Shown: positions 1 through 8,636, numbered from the stretch's first letter. The stretch: DNA of 64,000 nucleotides from Actinomadura macrotermitis (GCF_009604375.1 NZ_WEGH01000002.1:458073-522072); one strand, 5' to 3'. Translations and numbers: made by a program. The notes: generated from the sequence alone by a model not told the origin.

Positions 1-517
1 CGACCTTGGACTCGGCGGCGCCGATGAACCCGACCGGGATGCCGAGCACCGCCGCCGGGCGCGGCGCGCCCTGTGCGACCAGCTCCAGCAGCCGGAACAG
101 CGCGGTCGGGGCGTTGCCGATGGCGACGACGGCGCCGTCCAGGCGGTCGCCCCACAGGTCGAGCGCGGCGGCGCTGCGGGTGTTGCCGATCTTCGCGGCC
201 AGCTCGGGCACGCGTGGGTCGTCCAAGGTGCAGACGACCTCGTTGCCGGCGGGCAGCCGCTTGCGGGTGACGCCGGCGGCGACCATCTTGGCGTCGCAGA
301 GGATCGGCCTGCCGTCCAGCAGCGCGGCCCGCGCCGCCGCCACGACGCCGGGCGCGTAGGCCACGTCGCGGACCAGGTCCACCATCCCGCAGGAGTGGAT
401 CATGCGGACGGCGACCCGGGCGACGTCGGCGGGCAGGCCCGCCAGGTCAGCCTCGGCCCGGATCGTCGCGAACGACCGCCGGTAGATCTCGGCGCCGTCG
501 CGGACGTAGTCGATCAC
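1..517 (-). CDS. cobH: Precorrin-8X methylmutase CobH (3' end outside window)
   Basis: CobH moves the C-11 methyl group of precorrin-8X to C-12, giving hydrogenobyrinic acid in the aerobic cobalamin pathway. Read from a GTG at 517, the product begins [16 protein letters not shown]. About 50 residues in it has [10 protein letters not shown], the family motif that contains the catalytic His, followed by [12 protein letters not shown] and the [10 protein letters not shown] stretch near the window edge. About 172 residues are present of the usual ~210, so the C-terminus lies outside. The GTG overlaps the cobG stop (GTGA at 514-517), which indicates translational coupling and fixes the start. Recognition is confident from these motifs. 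Confidence 0.93.
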   Translation of the reverse strand, partial: MIDYVRDGAEIYRRSFATIRAEADLAGLPADVARVAVRMIHSCGMVDLVRDVAYAPGVVAAARAALLDGRPILCDAKMVAAGVTRKRLPAGNEVVCTLDDPRVPELAAKIGNTRSAAALDLWGDRLDGAVVAIGNAPTALFRLLELVAQGAPRPAAVLGIPVGFIGAAESKV

Positions 518-1689
518 TCGCTCTCCCGTGCTCTCGCGACGGCCGCCGCCGTCGCCGTCAAGTCGTGCCCCGGCGCGCGCACCTGGTCGCCGCGCCGCAC
601 CTGGTAGCCGTCCGCCGTCGCCACGACCGCGACGTGCGCGGACGCGGGCCTGCCGCACTGGCGGTCGCAGCCGGACCAGTGCACCGGCAGCCCCGCGCCG
701 GACGCGGCGCGGGCGCGGGCGGCGTCCGCGCGCACGTCGGTGAGCGACTTGGCGCAGCCGGGCCGGCCGGCGCAGGCGGTGAGCCCGTCCCAGGACGATC
801 CGGACCCGGTGACCAGGCCATGAGAGTGTGACACGTCCGTCAAATCGGTGATCACCACGGTCCGCCAGGGCGTGACGACGAGTCCCGGGGCATCCCGCAG
901 CGGCCCCGGCTCAAGCCGCCCGAACGGCACGATCCCGTGCAGCGCGAAGCGCCCGTCCACCTGCTCGACGACCCCGAGCGCAGGCTTGGCCGGAACCCGC
1001 GGCACCTCAATCACCTCAGCCGAAGCCTCCGGCAGCAACCCCGCGAGCCGCCCGACCGGATCACTCCACTCGGTCAGCCGCCACTCGCCGTCCCGCACCG
1101 CGAGAAAGGCCCGAGCAGCCCGCAAAGCCACCCCGACGGCGTCCTCGCCCCCAACCCGCACCCCGGTGTCGCTGCCACCCAGCACCAGCGCGAACTCATC
1201 GGCCCCGACCGCGTAGAGCCCGACATCCCCCCGCATCGCGATGACATCGCCGCGCCCGTCATCGACCACGAACAGGAACCGCCCGGAAAGACCGGCCAAC
1301 TCCGGATCAGCGCACAGCCCCGCATCCAATGCGCTCACCAGCGGCCGCACGTCCACCAACCCGCGCCCGTCCCGCCCGCTCAACACACTCGCGGCGATGT
1401 TGCGCACGGTCTCATGCGAGGCCGACGGCAGCAGCCCGCCGGCTCGCAACCGCTCCCCCAGCTCGACCTCGGCCCCCGGCGCCAGCCCGCGGATCTGCAC
1501 GTTCCCCCGCGATGTGAGCTCCAGCGCCCCGTCCCCGAGCTCGGCACAAGCGTCTGCGAGCACCGCGAATCGCGCCGCGTCCAGCTCTCCCCCAGGCAGC
1601 CGAACCCGGGCAAGCCCCCCGTCCGCCGCCTGATGAACCCGCAACGCACCAGGACAAGAATCAGCACCAGACCGGGGAGAAGAGGACAC
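514..1689 (-). CDS. cobG: Precorrin-3B synthase CobG
   Basis: CobG is the oxygen-dependent monooxygenase that prepares precorrin-3A for ring contraction in aerobic cobalamin synthesis. The 391-residue product has the two-fold nitrite/sulfite-reductase ferredoxin-like layout. The N-terminal half contains [12 protein letters not shown], the siroheme-reductase-type signature. The C-terminal half has four cysteines placed for a [4Fe-4S] cluster: C306 and C312 in CAGRPGCAK, and C341 and C345 in CDRQCG. The gene is first in a minus-strand run that continues into cobH with overlapping stop and start. The ATG at 1689 is the first in-frame start. Length fits the family. No cobalamin riboswitch was recognised upstream, unlike cobN at 24.6 kb. 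Confidence 0.92.
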   Translation of the reverse strand: MSSSPRSGADSCPGALRVHQAADGGLARVRLPGGELDAARFAVLADACAELGDGALELTSRGNVQIRGLAPGAEVELGERLRAGGLLPSASHETVRNIAASVLSGRDGRGLVDVRPLVSALDAGLCADPELAGLSGRFLFVVDDGRGDVIAMRGDVGLYAVGADEFALVLGGSDTGVRVGGEDAVGVALRAARAFLAVRDGEWRLTEWSDPVGRLAGLLPEASAEVIEVPRVPAKPALGVVEQVDGRFALHGIVPFGRLEPGPLRDAPGLVVTPWRTVVITDLTDVSHSHGLVTGSGSSWDGLTACAGRPGCAKSLTDVRADAARARAASGAGLPVHWSGCDRQCGRPASAHVAVVATADGYQVRRGDQVRAPGHDLTATAAAVARARESE

Positions 1690-2145
1690 ACCCGGATCCT
1701 AAGCCGTGCCGTTTTCCCTTACCTAAGGGAGCCGCCTGGCGGCTCCCCCCTCGGCCATGCTCGGGCGAGCACGAATCGGTCCGCGATCACGCAGATCGCG
1801 GTGTGACAGCCCCCGAATTTCGGCGCGCCTCCGCCACCGCACCACCCTGCCTCCCTCATCCACGTACCGCTACGTGGCACGCCCTTCCCCTGATCGGATG
1901 ACGTGTTTCCGGCTCCGCCTCTCCCGGGCCGGTCGCACTCACGCGACCACCGGGCCACTGAATTCCGCCTTGCCTCCTGCTCCTGCTTCACCTGCTCTGC
2001 CGGGTGACAGGCCACATGCCCGGCCCCTCTCGCCGGGACGCTTCCGCGGTCCCCGTTGGACGGTCGATGCGGGGACGGGCGGAGCCACAGGAGCCGGGGT
2101 CCGCGTGGGCATGCTATTTTTGTGAGCGTTCGTTCAACTACGGGG
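1690..2145. other. Divergent intergenic region between cobG and tetR with several inverted repeats
   Basis: No credible gene is seen here; the open frames lack family-like sequence. The region must hold the promoters of cobG (leftward) and the TetR gene (rightward). Next to cobG are CCCTTA-CC-TAAGGG (1716-1729), an overlapping GC hairpin GGGAGCCGCC/GGCGGCTCCC (1727-1747), and CCGCGATC-N5-GATCGCGG (1781-1801). A weaker GGTCGC-N6-GCGACC lies at 1931-1948. They could be operator or leader structures for cobG, which is inference. The minus strand was checked for a B12 box and adenosylcobalamin core, and none was convincing. Confidence 0.4.
2123..2136. promoter_or_regulatory. Near-palindrome, candidate TetR operator
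   Basis: TGAGCG-TT-CGTTCA is an imperfect palindrome with one mismatch (TGA[G/A]CG arms). It lies 10 bases upstream of the TetR start, where autoregulatory TetR operators commonly sit. An AT-rich TATTTT lies just upstream and could be the -10 element. The operator role is inferred. Confidence 0.45.
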
Positions 2146-2748
2146 GTGCCGGTGGGACGCAAGCAACTCTGGGACCAAGGGGAAGTGCTGGCCTCCGCCA
2201 TGCGCCTGTTCCGCCACCGCGGCTACCAGGCGGCCTCGCTGCGGGACATCGAGGAGGCGACCGGACTGCATCCCGGCAGCCTGTACCGGGCGTTCGACAG
2301 CAAGGACGGCTTGTTCCGCGCCGCCCTGGACGCCTACAACGACCAGGTGGTGCAGGAGCGGGTCCGGGTCCATCTCCTGACGCCGGCGGACCCCGTGGCG
2401 GGCATCCGGTCCTTCTTCACCTCGGCGTTCGAGACCGGCCTCGATCCCGATCCGGGCTGCCTGCTCACCAACACCGCCGTGGAGTCCTTCACCGTTCCCC
2501 AGGCCGCCGCGGGAGTACGCCGCGGGCTGGAGGCGATCGAAACCGGCTTCACCGACGCCCTGACGCGTGCCCGCTCCCTGGACCTGCTGCCGGCGGACCT
2601 GGACGTCGCGGAGTCGGCGGCCCGGCTGCTGGCCCTCTACCAGGGCCTGCTGGTGCTGGTCAGGGCCGGCACGCCCCGCACGAAACTGCACACCATCACC
2701 GACGGCGCACTGGCGTCGATCGGCTCCGAGAAAGAAGGACGGCCATGA
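2146..2748 (+). CDS. TetR/AcrR family transcriptional regulator
   Basis: This is a one-component repressor of about 200 residues. The N-terminal HTH is clear: ASAMRLFRHRGYQAASLRDI, then a recognition-helix segment EEATGLHPGSLYRAFDSKDGLF. The rest is a helical ligand-binding domain in the AcrR/NemR style, with a cysteine in the DPGCLLTNTAVE segment typical of that subgroup. I chose the GTG at 2146 (VPVGRKQLW) over the far upstream ATG at 2056, because the latter would place the candidate operator and promoter inside the gene; GTG 2152 is also possible. The gene overlaps the next by ATGA, so the NTF2-like protein is probably co-transcribed and under its control. The ligand is unknown. Confidence 0.88.
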   Translation: MPVGRKQLWDQGEVLASAMRLFRHRGYQAASLRDIEEATGLHPGSLYRAFDSKDGLFRAALDAYNDQVVQERVRVHLLTPADPVAGIRSFFTSAFETGLDPDPGCLLTNTAVESFTVPQAAAGVRRGLEAIETGFTDALTRARSLDLLPADLDVAESAARLLALYQGLLVLVRAGTPRTKLHTITDGALASIGSEKEGRP

Positions 2749-3089
2749 GTGACTCACAGCGGCTCTGGACGAACTATGCCGCGTGCTGGTCTGCCGACCC
2801 CGGCGAGCGGCTCGCCGCCCTCCGCACGGTCGCGGTCGAAGACGTCGCCTACCGGGACCCGGGCACGGAGGTCGGCGGGCTGACCGAACTGGCCGCCTAT
2901 ATGGCCGGATTCGCCGGGGCCTTCCCCGGTCACCGGTTCCGCATCGACGAGGTGCTCCACCACCACGACCGATCGCTCGCGCGGTGGACCCAGCTCGGCG
3001 AGCAGGGCGAACCCGCCACCACGGGCGTGAGCACCGCGCTCCACCGGGACGGCCGGCTCGCCGACATCACCGGCTTCTTCCCCGCATGA
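2745..3089 (+). CDS. NTF2-like / SnoaL-type small protein
   Basis: The product is 114 residues with the alpha+beta pattern of the NTF2-like/SnoaL superfamily: an N-terminal helix (LWTNYAACWSADPGERLAAL), VAYRDPGTEVGG, AYMAGFAGAFPGHRFRIDEV, then paired strands ARWTQLG and ADITGFFP. Such folds bind small hydrophobic ligands or act as cyclases, isomerases or hydrolases, and the activity here cannot be told. The ATG overlaps the tetR stop (ATGA), so it is translated with its regulator. That arrangement suggests the TetR protein responds to the substrate of this protein, which is inference. Confidence 0.78.
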   Translation: MSDSQRLWTNYAACWSADPGERLAALRTVAVEDVAYRDPGTEVGGLTELAAYMAGFAGAFPGHRFRIDEVLHHHDRSLARWTQLGEQGEPATTGVSTALHRDGRLADITGFFPA

Positions 3090-3288
3090 GCGGATCCCGC
3101 GGCCTCGCCGAGCATGCCGCCGGCAGGCTCGCCGAAACCGACGGCACGGCCGAGCTCCTACGCTGGTGACCACATCGGCGCCTTGCCGACGCCCGGAGGG
3201 GCAGGCCGGCCCCTGCGGGCGGAAGGACACAGGCCGGCCGGACCGACGCTGCCGCGGGATCTTCTCCCCTTCCCTTCTCTTTCCCCTT

Positions 3289-3327
3289 TCTCCGCGCCCT
3301 CTCTCCGCGCCCTCTCTCCGCGCCCTC
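3289..3327. repeat. Three perfect 13-bp tandem repeats in a pyrimidine-rich tract
   Basis: The unit TCTCCGCGCCCTC occurs three times head to tail without mismatch, and degenerate copies continue to about 3362. The tract lies in the 301-base space (3090-3390) between the ends of the convergent NTF2-like and UbiB-like genes. It is purine-rich on the strand running out of the UbiB gene. I see no gene in this space. Confidence 0.85.
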
Positions 3328-3390
3328 TCTCCGCCTCCGCGCTCTCTCTCCGTACCCTCTCCTCGTATCCCGCTTCGTCCTGCGCCCTTC

Positions 3391-4692
3391 TCAGCCGGAT
3401 AACGCGTCTCCTTCGGCGCTCTCGGTGAGCCAGCGGAGGGCCTCCTGCTGGAAGGGGACCTCGGCTTCCAGTTGGCAGAGCACTCCGATGCCTACGCCCA
3501 TGGCGCGTTGGGCGTGCACGAAGTCCGGCGGGAAGGCCAGGCTGAGGGCGACCGACATGGAGGACGTCATCCCGGCGAGGGTGTCGCGGAGGTAGGGGCC
3601 GTCGAAGCGGAAGGTCTCGGTTCGGGCGGGTGCTCCTGAGTGTTCGAAGAGCTCCATCAGCTCGGCGCCGTCCGCGCGTACGCCGGGGCGCAGGAACTCC
3701 AGCTCGCGCAGGACGCGGACCAGCTCCTCCGGCGTCTCGGCGAGGTGGATGTGCATCCACTTTTCGAACGGGCTCGGGGTTCCTGGGGTGTGGCGGTACA
3801 TCGCGCCGAAGTCCAGGACGCCGAGGCGGCCGTCGTCGAAGAGCCGGAAGTTGCCCGGGTGCGGGTCGCCGTGCATCATCCCGGTCCGGGGGATGGCGGC
3901 GAACATCAGGCGGGTGAGCAGGAGGCCGGCCCGGTCCCGCTGTTCCTGGGTGCCGGCGGCGATGATCCGGGCCAGTGGGGTGCCGTCGATCCACTCCGAG
4001 ACCAGCACCCGGCCTTGTTGGTGGACCACCTCGGGGATCACGAAGTCGGGGTCGGCCTGGAAGCCTGCGCGGAACGCGGTCTGCGCCTCGGCCTCCTGGG
4101 CGTAGTCCAGTTCCTCGGCCAGCCGGTCCATGAGGTCGGTGGCGAGCGCGCGGCCGTCGAGCTCCGGGGCGATCAGCGAGGTGAACCAGCGCATCGCGAA
4201 GATCGTCAGGTCGCGGTCGCCGAGCAGTTGCTCGCGGGCGTCGGGGTACTGCACCTTGACCGCGACCGGGCGGCCGTCCCGCCAGACGGCGCGGTGGACC
4301 TGCCCGAGCGAGGCGGCCGACGCCGGGGCGTCGTCGAAGGACGCGAACAGGTTCTGCCAGGCCGGGCCCAGGTCCTCTTCCAGTACCTGTCGGACATCCT
4401 CGGGGGTGGCCGCCTCCTGCAGCCTGGCCAGCCGCTCGCGGTAGACGGCGGAGATGGGGGGCGGGAGCACCGTCTCGTACACCGACAGCACCTGGCCGAA
4501 CTTCATCGCGCCGCCCTTGAGGCCGCCGAGCACCTCGAAGAGCTGGTCGGCGGTGCGCTCGTGCAGCTTCAGCGAGGACTCGTCGGTCAGCCTGCCGAGG
4601 GCCTTCAGCCCGCCGGCCACGGCCATCCGCCGGCCGACCCCCAGCGGGATCGCCGACATCTTCGCCATCCGGGACAGCGTTCGGATTCGCAT
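3391..4692 (-). CDS. ABC1/UbiB (AarF) family atypical protein kinase
   Basis: The product is 433 residues with all UbiB-family landmarks: the KFGQVLSV motif in the N-terminal extension, the Ala-rich loop ASAASLGQVHRA that replaces the P-loop, the nucleotide lysine in VAVKVQYPD, HGDPHPGNFR (catalytic loop) and GVLDFGAM (metal-binding DFG equivalent). Family members support isoprenoid quinone biosynthesis or lipid homeostasis at the membrane; actinobacterial versions are mostly uncharacterised. I chose the ATG at 4692 (MRIRTLSRMAKM) because the 65 residues upstream, to an ATG at 4887, look like non-coding translation. An ATG at 4728 is an alternative. No functional partner adjoins it. Confidence 0.88.
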   Translation of the reverse strand: MRIRTLSRMAKMSAIPLGVGRRMAVAGGLKALGRLTDESSLKLHERTADQLFEVLGGLKGGAMKFGQVLSVYETVLPPPISAVYRERLARLQEAATPEDVRQVLEEDLGPAWQNLFASFDDAPASAASLGQVHRAVWRDGRPVAVKVQYPDAREQLLGDRDLTIFAMRWFTSLIAPELDGRALATDLMDRLAEELDYAQEAEAQTAFRAGFQADPDFVIPEVVHQQGRVLVSEWIDGTPLARIIAAGTQEQRDRAGLLLTRLMFAAIPRTGMMHGDPHPGNFRLFDDGRLGVLDFGAMYRHTPGTPSPFEKWMHIHLAETPEELVRVLRELEFLRPGVRADGAELMELFEHSGAPARTETFRFDGPYLRDTLAGMTSSMSVALSLAFPPDFVHAQRAMGVGIGVLCQLEAEVPFQQEALRWLTESAEGDALSG

Positions 4693-5243
4693 GGCCGAAG
4701 CTTCGCCGGGGTCGCTTGTAGACCGCATCGGCCCGTGGTCCTCAGTTGGAATGCGACCGCGGTAGGGGGTCGGCGTTGGACCACGGTCTGATGACGTCCA
4801 GGCCAGGCGCTGCTTAGGGTGTGCCTCACAGTGCCGAGACCATGGTCCGCCGGCGTCCGGGAGCGGGGTGCACAGGATGTGTTCCACAGTGCCGAGCTTG
4901 CGCGCGAGCGCGCTACCTGGCCGGTGCGGCGAGGCCGAAGGCGAGCCTCACCGGGCGGATGGCGAAGCGATTCGCACCTGGCCGAGCACGGCCAAGACGA
5001 GCCCTTGGGGCGGGATCGACATGAACACAGCGCACTCGGCCAGGGCGTGTTTCATGGATCTTGTTCGTCGTGAGCGGCGTCGGGGTGTGCGCATCGCAAG
5101 GCGGAGGAGGGAGCCGGCCTGTAAGTGACCGGCGGCAACGCGGCGAGGCGCGTGCCCGGCCGCCGCACAACAGAACGTAGATCCATCAAGCCCGCCCTGA
5201 ACGAGTGCGGCCGGGTCTTTGCGTCATCGTCGAGGAGTTGCGC
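4693..5243. other. Gene-free spacer between the UbiB-like gene and a histidine kinase gene
   Basis: No convincing coding sequence. Both neighbours point outward, so it holds two divergent promoters, but I cannot place them. A 12-base direct repeat CACAGTGCCGAG occurs at 4827-4838 and 4885-4896. Its meaning is unclear. Confidence 0.4.
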
Positions 5244-6395
5244 ATGCGTTGGAGTGCCCCGCCCTGGCCGCTGCTGCGGCTGCTCGCCTGGGTCGGGACG
5301 TGCTGGGCGCTCCTCGCCGTGCTGCTCGCGCCGGCCCCGCCCGTCCGGACGGCGCTGGTCGCCGGGTACGCCCTGCTGTGGGGCTGGCAGACGGCGCGGC
5401 CGTGGCGGCCTCCTGCTGCGGCGGTGCCGGTGCTGGCGCCGCTGGTCCTGCTGGTCATCGTGCTGGCGCCGACCGCGGGCGACGGCGGGTTCCGGCCCTT
5501 CCCGTTCGCCGAGGGCAGTTACGCCGACGGGGCGCTGGCCGTCGCCGGCGCGCCCGTGTGGATCCATCTCGTCGTGCTCGCCCGGGGCCGCGACCTGGCC
5601 TGGTCGGTGCCGCTGACGCTGGCGCTCGCCCCGGCCCGGCACCTGCTCGCCGGGGGGCTGCCGCTCTGGCCCACCTGGGTCATGTGGGGGGTGGGGTTCC
5701 TGGTGCTCGGCTCGGCGTTCCGGATCCACGGCACGCTGTACGAGACGCGGCTGCGGCTGGGCCGGGAGGCCGTCGCGGAGGAGCGCCGGAAGATCGCGCG
5801 CGAGGTGCACGACCTGGTCGGGCACGGGCTCGGCGTGGTGCTGCTGAACGTCACCGCGGCCCGGCTCGCCGTCGCCCGGGGCGACGCCGAGGCCGCGGCC
5901 GGGGCGCTGGCGGAGGCCGAGCAGGCCGGGCGGCTGAGCGTGCGCGACGTCCACCGCGGGCTGGTGCTGCTGCGCGACCCGGCGGACACCGCGGTCGCGC
6001 CCGCGCTGCCCACCGCGGAGGACACCAAGGCGCTGGTCGACCGATTACGGGCCGGCGGGCTGGCGGTGCGGCTCACCGTCCGGGGCGATCTCGGCGCGGT
6101 CGATCCGGCGGTCGGGCTGGCCGTCTTCCGGGTGGTGCAGGAGGCGCTGTCCAACACCGCCCGGCACGCGCCCGGCGCGGCGGCGACGGTCACCGTCGAG
6201 GTCGGTGACGCGGCCGCCGAGGTGACGGTGGCCGATCAGGGGGCCGCGCCGGCGCGGGGGCGGCCCCCGGGCGGCGGGCTCGGCCTGGTCGGGATGCGCG
6301 AGCGCGTCACCGCGCTCGGCGGCACGTTGCGGGCCGGCCCGGACGGCGCCGGCTGGACGGTCCGCGCCACGATCCCGCTGGCCGGGGCCTCATGA
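5244..6395 (+). CDS. NarL-type two-component sensor histidine kinase
   Basis: The product is 383 residues. Residues ~10-160 form several hydrophobic membrane helices with no large sensor domain. A short coiled linker (YETRLRLGREAVAEERRKI) leads to the HisKA_3 dimerisation helix with phospho-acceptor H189 in REVHDLVGHGLG. The C-terminal HATPase domain has an N box (VVQEALSNTARHAPG) and a G box (GGGLGLVGMRERV). The ATG at 5244 has a GAGGAG Shine-Dalgarno at 5232-5237; the ATG at 5205 has none. The stop overlaps the response-regulator ATG (ATGA), so the two form one operon. It probably senses a membrane or cell-envelope cue, which is inference. Confidence 0.93.
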   Translation: MRWSAPPWPLLRLLAWVGTCWALLAVLLAPAPPVRTALVAGYALLWGWQTARPWRPPAAAVPVLAPLVLLVIVLAPTAGDGGFRPFPFAEGSYADGALAVAGAPVWIHLVVLARGRDLAWSVPLTLALAPARHLLAGGLPLWPTWVMWGVGFLVLGSAFRIHGTLYETRLRLGREAVAEERRKIAREVHDLVGHGLGVVLLNVTAARLAVARGDAEAAAGALAEAEQAGRLSVRDVHRGLVLLRDPADTAVAPALPTAEDTKALVDRLRAGGLAVRLTVRGDLGAVDPAVGLAVFRVVQEALSNTARHAPGAAATVTVEVGDAAAEVTVADQGAAPARGRPPGGGLGLVGMRERVTALGGTLRAGPDGAGWTVRATIPLAGAS

Positions 6396-7033
6396 TCCGG
6401 CTGCTGCTGGTGGACGACCAGCAGCTCGTCCGCGCCGGGCTGACGCGCATCCTGGGCGGCGAGCCCGGCATGGAGATCGCCGGCGAGTGCGCCGACGGCG
6501 ACGAGGTGGCCGCGGCGGTCGCGCGCTGCGCCCCCGACGTCGTGCTGATGGACGTCCGGATGAAGCGGATGGACGGCGCCGCGGCCACCCGGCTGCTGCG
6601 GGCACAGGCCGGGGCGCCGCCGGTGCTGGTCCTCACGATGTTCGACGATCCGGAGGTGGTCGCCGCCGCCCTCGCCGCCGGGGCCGCCGGGTTCGTGCTG
6701 AAGGACGCGCCGGGCGAGGAGATCGTCCAGGCCGTCCGGGCGGTGGCCGCCGGGAAGGGGTGGCTCGACCCGGCCGTCACCCCGCAGGTCCTCGCGGCCT
6801 ACCGGACCGTGCTGCCGCCGCGGCCCGGGCCGTCCCCCGGGCTGTCGCTCCGGGAGCGGGAGGTGCTGGCGCTGATCGGGTCCGGCGCCACCAACCCCGA
6901 GATCGCGGCGCGGCTGAACATCGCCGAGGGCACGGTGAAGGCGCATGTCGGCAGCATCTTCACCAAGCTGGACCTCCGCGACCGCGCCGCCGCGGTCATC
7001 TACGCCCTCCGCCACGACCTGTCCGGCGGCTGA
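6392..7033 (+). CDS. NarL/FixJ-type response regulator
   Basis: This is the cognate regulator of the preceding kinase, 213 residues. The receiver domain (1-~120) has acidic D8/D9, phospho-acceptor D54 in VVLMDVRMKRMDG, a conserved Thr in VLVLTMFDD, and Lys in FVLKDAPGEE. The LuxR-type HTH at ~148-205 reads LSLREREVLALIGSGATNPEIAARLNIAEGTVKAHVGSIF. Start and stop overlap the kinase by ATGA. No target operator can be assigned, since the next gene has its own MerR-type promoter. Confidence 0.95.
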   Translation: MIRLLLVDDQQLVRAGLTRILGGEPGMEIAGECADGDEVAAAVARCAPDVVLMDVRMKRMDGAAATRLLRAQAGAPPVLVLTMFDDPEVVAAALAAGAAGFVLKDAPGEEIVQAVRAVAAGKGWLDPAVTPQVLAAYRTVLPPRPGPSPGLSLREREVLALIGSGATNPEIAARLNIAEGTVKAHVGSIFTKLDLRDRAAAVIYALRHDLSGG

Positions 7034-7111
7034 GCCCCGCACGGCCGGGACGGTCGCGGACGCCTCGCGCACCATGGCGTCACGGGCCGGTCGGCACGGC
7101 CCCGGCGGCGC

Positions 7112-7142
7112 TTGCGTTCGAGCGCGCTCGAAGGCCTAGCTT
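7112..7142 (+). promoter_or_regulatory. MerR-type promoter with palindromic operator in a 19-bp spacer
   Basis: TTGCGT (-35, 7112-7117) and TAGCTT (-10, 7137-7142) are separated by exactly 19 bp. The perfect 16-bp palindrome TTCGAGCGCGCTCGAA (7117-7132) covers that spacer. An over-long spacer filled by a dyad is the hallmark of promoters activated by MerR-family regulators through DNA untwisting. The -10 ends 7 bp before the SDR start codon at 7150, so the transcript is probably leaderless. The MerR gene two positions downstream is the likely regulator. Confidence 0.8.
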
Positions 7143-7149
7143 CACCGCC

Positions 7150-8010
7150 ATGACGACACAGACATGGATCATCACCGGGGCGTCGAAGGGGTTCGGGCGG
7201 GCGCTGGCCGAGGCGGCCCTCGCGGCCGGGGACCGGGTCGTGGCGGCCGTCCGCACGCCCGGCAGCGTCGCCGACATCCGCGCCGCGGCCCCGGACCGCT
7301 GCGCGGTCGTCCGGTTCGACGTCCGGGACACCGCGCAGGCCGGCACGCCGGTGCAGGCGGCCCTGGACAGGTTCGGCGGCCTGGACGTGCTGGTGAACAA
7401 CGCCGGCCGCGCCGTCGTCGGCGCGGCCGAGGAGGTCGGCGAGGCGCAGCTTCGCGACCTGATGGACCTGCACCTGTTCGGTCCGGCCGCGCTGGTCCGC
7501 GCGGCGCTGCCGGTGATGCGCGCGCAGCGGTCCGGGACGATCGTGCAGATGAGCAGCCAGGGCGGGCGCCTGTCGTTCCCCGGCGTCTCGGCCTATTCGG
7601 CGTCGAAGTTCGCGCTGGAGGGCTGGTCGGAGTCGCTCGCCGGGGAGGTCGCCCCGTTCGGCGTCCGGGTGATGATCGTCGAGCCGAGCCGCTTCCGGAC
7701 CGCGTTCAACGCCGCGGACGTCCTGGAGTTCGCCGAGCCGTCCGGCGCCTACCGGGAGGCGCTGGCCTCCGTCCGCGCCGACCTGGCCGGGGCCGACGGC
7801 CTCCAGGAAGGCGACCCGGTCAAGGCCGCGCAGGTCATCGTGTCGCTCGCGCACTCCGACGAGGTGCCGCTGCGGCTGCCGCTCGGGCGCGAGGCCGTCG
7901 ACCGGATCTCCGCCGCCTACCGGCGCGGCCTCGACGAGGTGACGAGGTGGGCGGACGTGGCGCGCGGCGCCGACTTCGCCGGCGCCGCCGCGTCCGCCCG
8001 TCCGATCTAG
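7150..8010 (+). CDS. Short-chain dehydrogenase/reductase (classical SDR)
   Basis: The product is 286 residues with the Rossmann motif TGASKGFG (9-16), the NNAG motif (LVNNAGRAVV), the catalytic serine around S136 in QMSSQGG, and the Y149-x3-K153 pair in SAYSASKFALEGW. It resembles the broad oxidoreductase/SDR subgroup common in actinomycetes; the substrate is unknown. I take the ATG at 7150, just downstream of the MerR-type promoter. No Shine-Dalgarno is needed if the message is leaderless. It is followed 9 bp later by a MerR regulator, and the pair looks like a stress- or xenobiotic-inducible unit, which is inference. Confidence 0.92.
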   Translation: MTTQTWIITGASKGFGRALAEAALAAGDRVVAAVRTPGSVADIRAAAPDRCAVVRFDVRDTAQAGTPVQAALDRFGGLDVLVNNAGRAVVGAAEEVGEAQLRDLMDLHLFGPAALVRAALPVMRAQRSGTIVQMSSQGGRLSFPGVSAYSASKFALEGWSESLAGEVAPFGVRVMIVEPSRFRTAFNAADVLEFAEPSGAYREALASVRADLAGADGLQEGDPVKAAQVIVSLAHSDEVPLRLPLGREAVDRISAAYRRGLDEVTRWADVARGADFAGAAASARPI

Positions 8011-8019
8011 GGTGGGGGC

Positions 8020-8487
8020 ATGGCCACCGACGACCTGATGAGCAAGGCGCTCGCGGCGCTCGGGGAGACCGGCGGTCCGGTGTCGGCCGAGGTCATCCAC
8101 CGGCTCGCCGACGCCGGCGACGTCCGCGAGCCGATGACGATCGCCGAGGTCGCCGCCCTGCTCGACCTGTCGCCGCACACGCTGCGCTACTACGAGCGGG
8201 CCGGCCTCATCGAGGTCGACCGCGACGCCAACGGCCACCGCAGCTACTCGCCCGAGGCCGTCCGGCGGCTGGTGTTCGTGACCCGGATGCGGCTGTCCGG
8301 CATGGCGATGCGCGACCTCCAGCACTACATCGCCCTGGTGGACGCCGGGGAGGAGACCGTCCCCGAACGGCTCGACATGCTGCTGGAGCACCGCGACACC
8401 GTCCGCCGCCAGATCCGCGAGCTGACCCTCTCCCTCGCCGCCACCGAATACAAGATCGCCACCTACGGCGGCGCCGCCGCCCCCTGA
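8020..8487 (+). CDS. MerR family transcriptional regulator
   Basis: The product is 155 residues. The MerR winged HTH starts around residue 39: MTIAEVAALLDLSPHTLRYYERAGLIEVDR, then HRSYSPEAVRRLVFVTRMRLSGMAMRDLQHY. A C-terminal coiled-coil dimerisation helix (ERLDMLLEHRDTVRRQIRELTLSL) follows. About 37 extra N-terminal residues precede the HTH, which is longer than usual. No metal-binding cysteines are present, so it is of the organic-ligand/stress type rather than a metal sensor. It lies 9 bp behind the SDR and probably acts on the 19-bp-spacer promoter upstream of it. Confidence 0.92.
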   Translation: MATDDLMSKALAALGETGGPVSAEVIHRLADAGDVREPMTIAEVAALLDLSPHTLRYYERAGLIEVDRDANGHRSYSPEAVRRLVFVTRMRLSGMAMRDLQHYIALVDAGEETVPERLDMLLEHRDTVRRQIRELTLSLAATEYKIATYGGAAAP

Positions 8488-8586
8488 GCACCGTTCCTGA
8501 CCGCGGCCGGGCGGCGGGCGGCGCGCGCCGGAGCGGCGGTCGCGTCCCGGCCACAGCCCCGCGTCGTGGCGGCCGGGGAAAAGCGG

Positions 8587-8620
8587 CAGGGCCGCCAGAC
8601 CGGGTGGTCTGACGGCCCTG
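8587..8620. terminator. Bidirectional hairpin between convergent merR and ABC permease genes
   Basis: Fifteen-base arms, CAGGGCCGCCAGACC and GGTCTGACGGCCCTG, around a 4-nt loop, with a single G-U-type mismatch. It sits between the merR stop and the stop of the minus-strand permease, so it can serve both. There is no U-tract, as is usual in high-GC actinobacteria. Confidence 0.8.
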
Positions 8621-8636
8621 TTCGGCCGGCTCATGA

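Noticed and set aside
1861..2000. Possible cobalamin riboswitch upstream of cobG on the minus strand
   Set aside because: A hairpin GGTCGC/GCGACC and a CAGTGGCCC segment are suggestive, but the conserved GAAGCCGGTGNGAATCCGG core and the GCCACTG box found before cobN are absent.
4868..5128. Short open frames between the UbiB-like and kinase genes
   Set aside because: No ribosome site, family similarity or plausible composition; judged non-coding.
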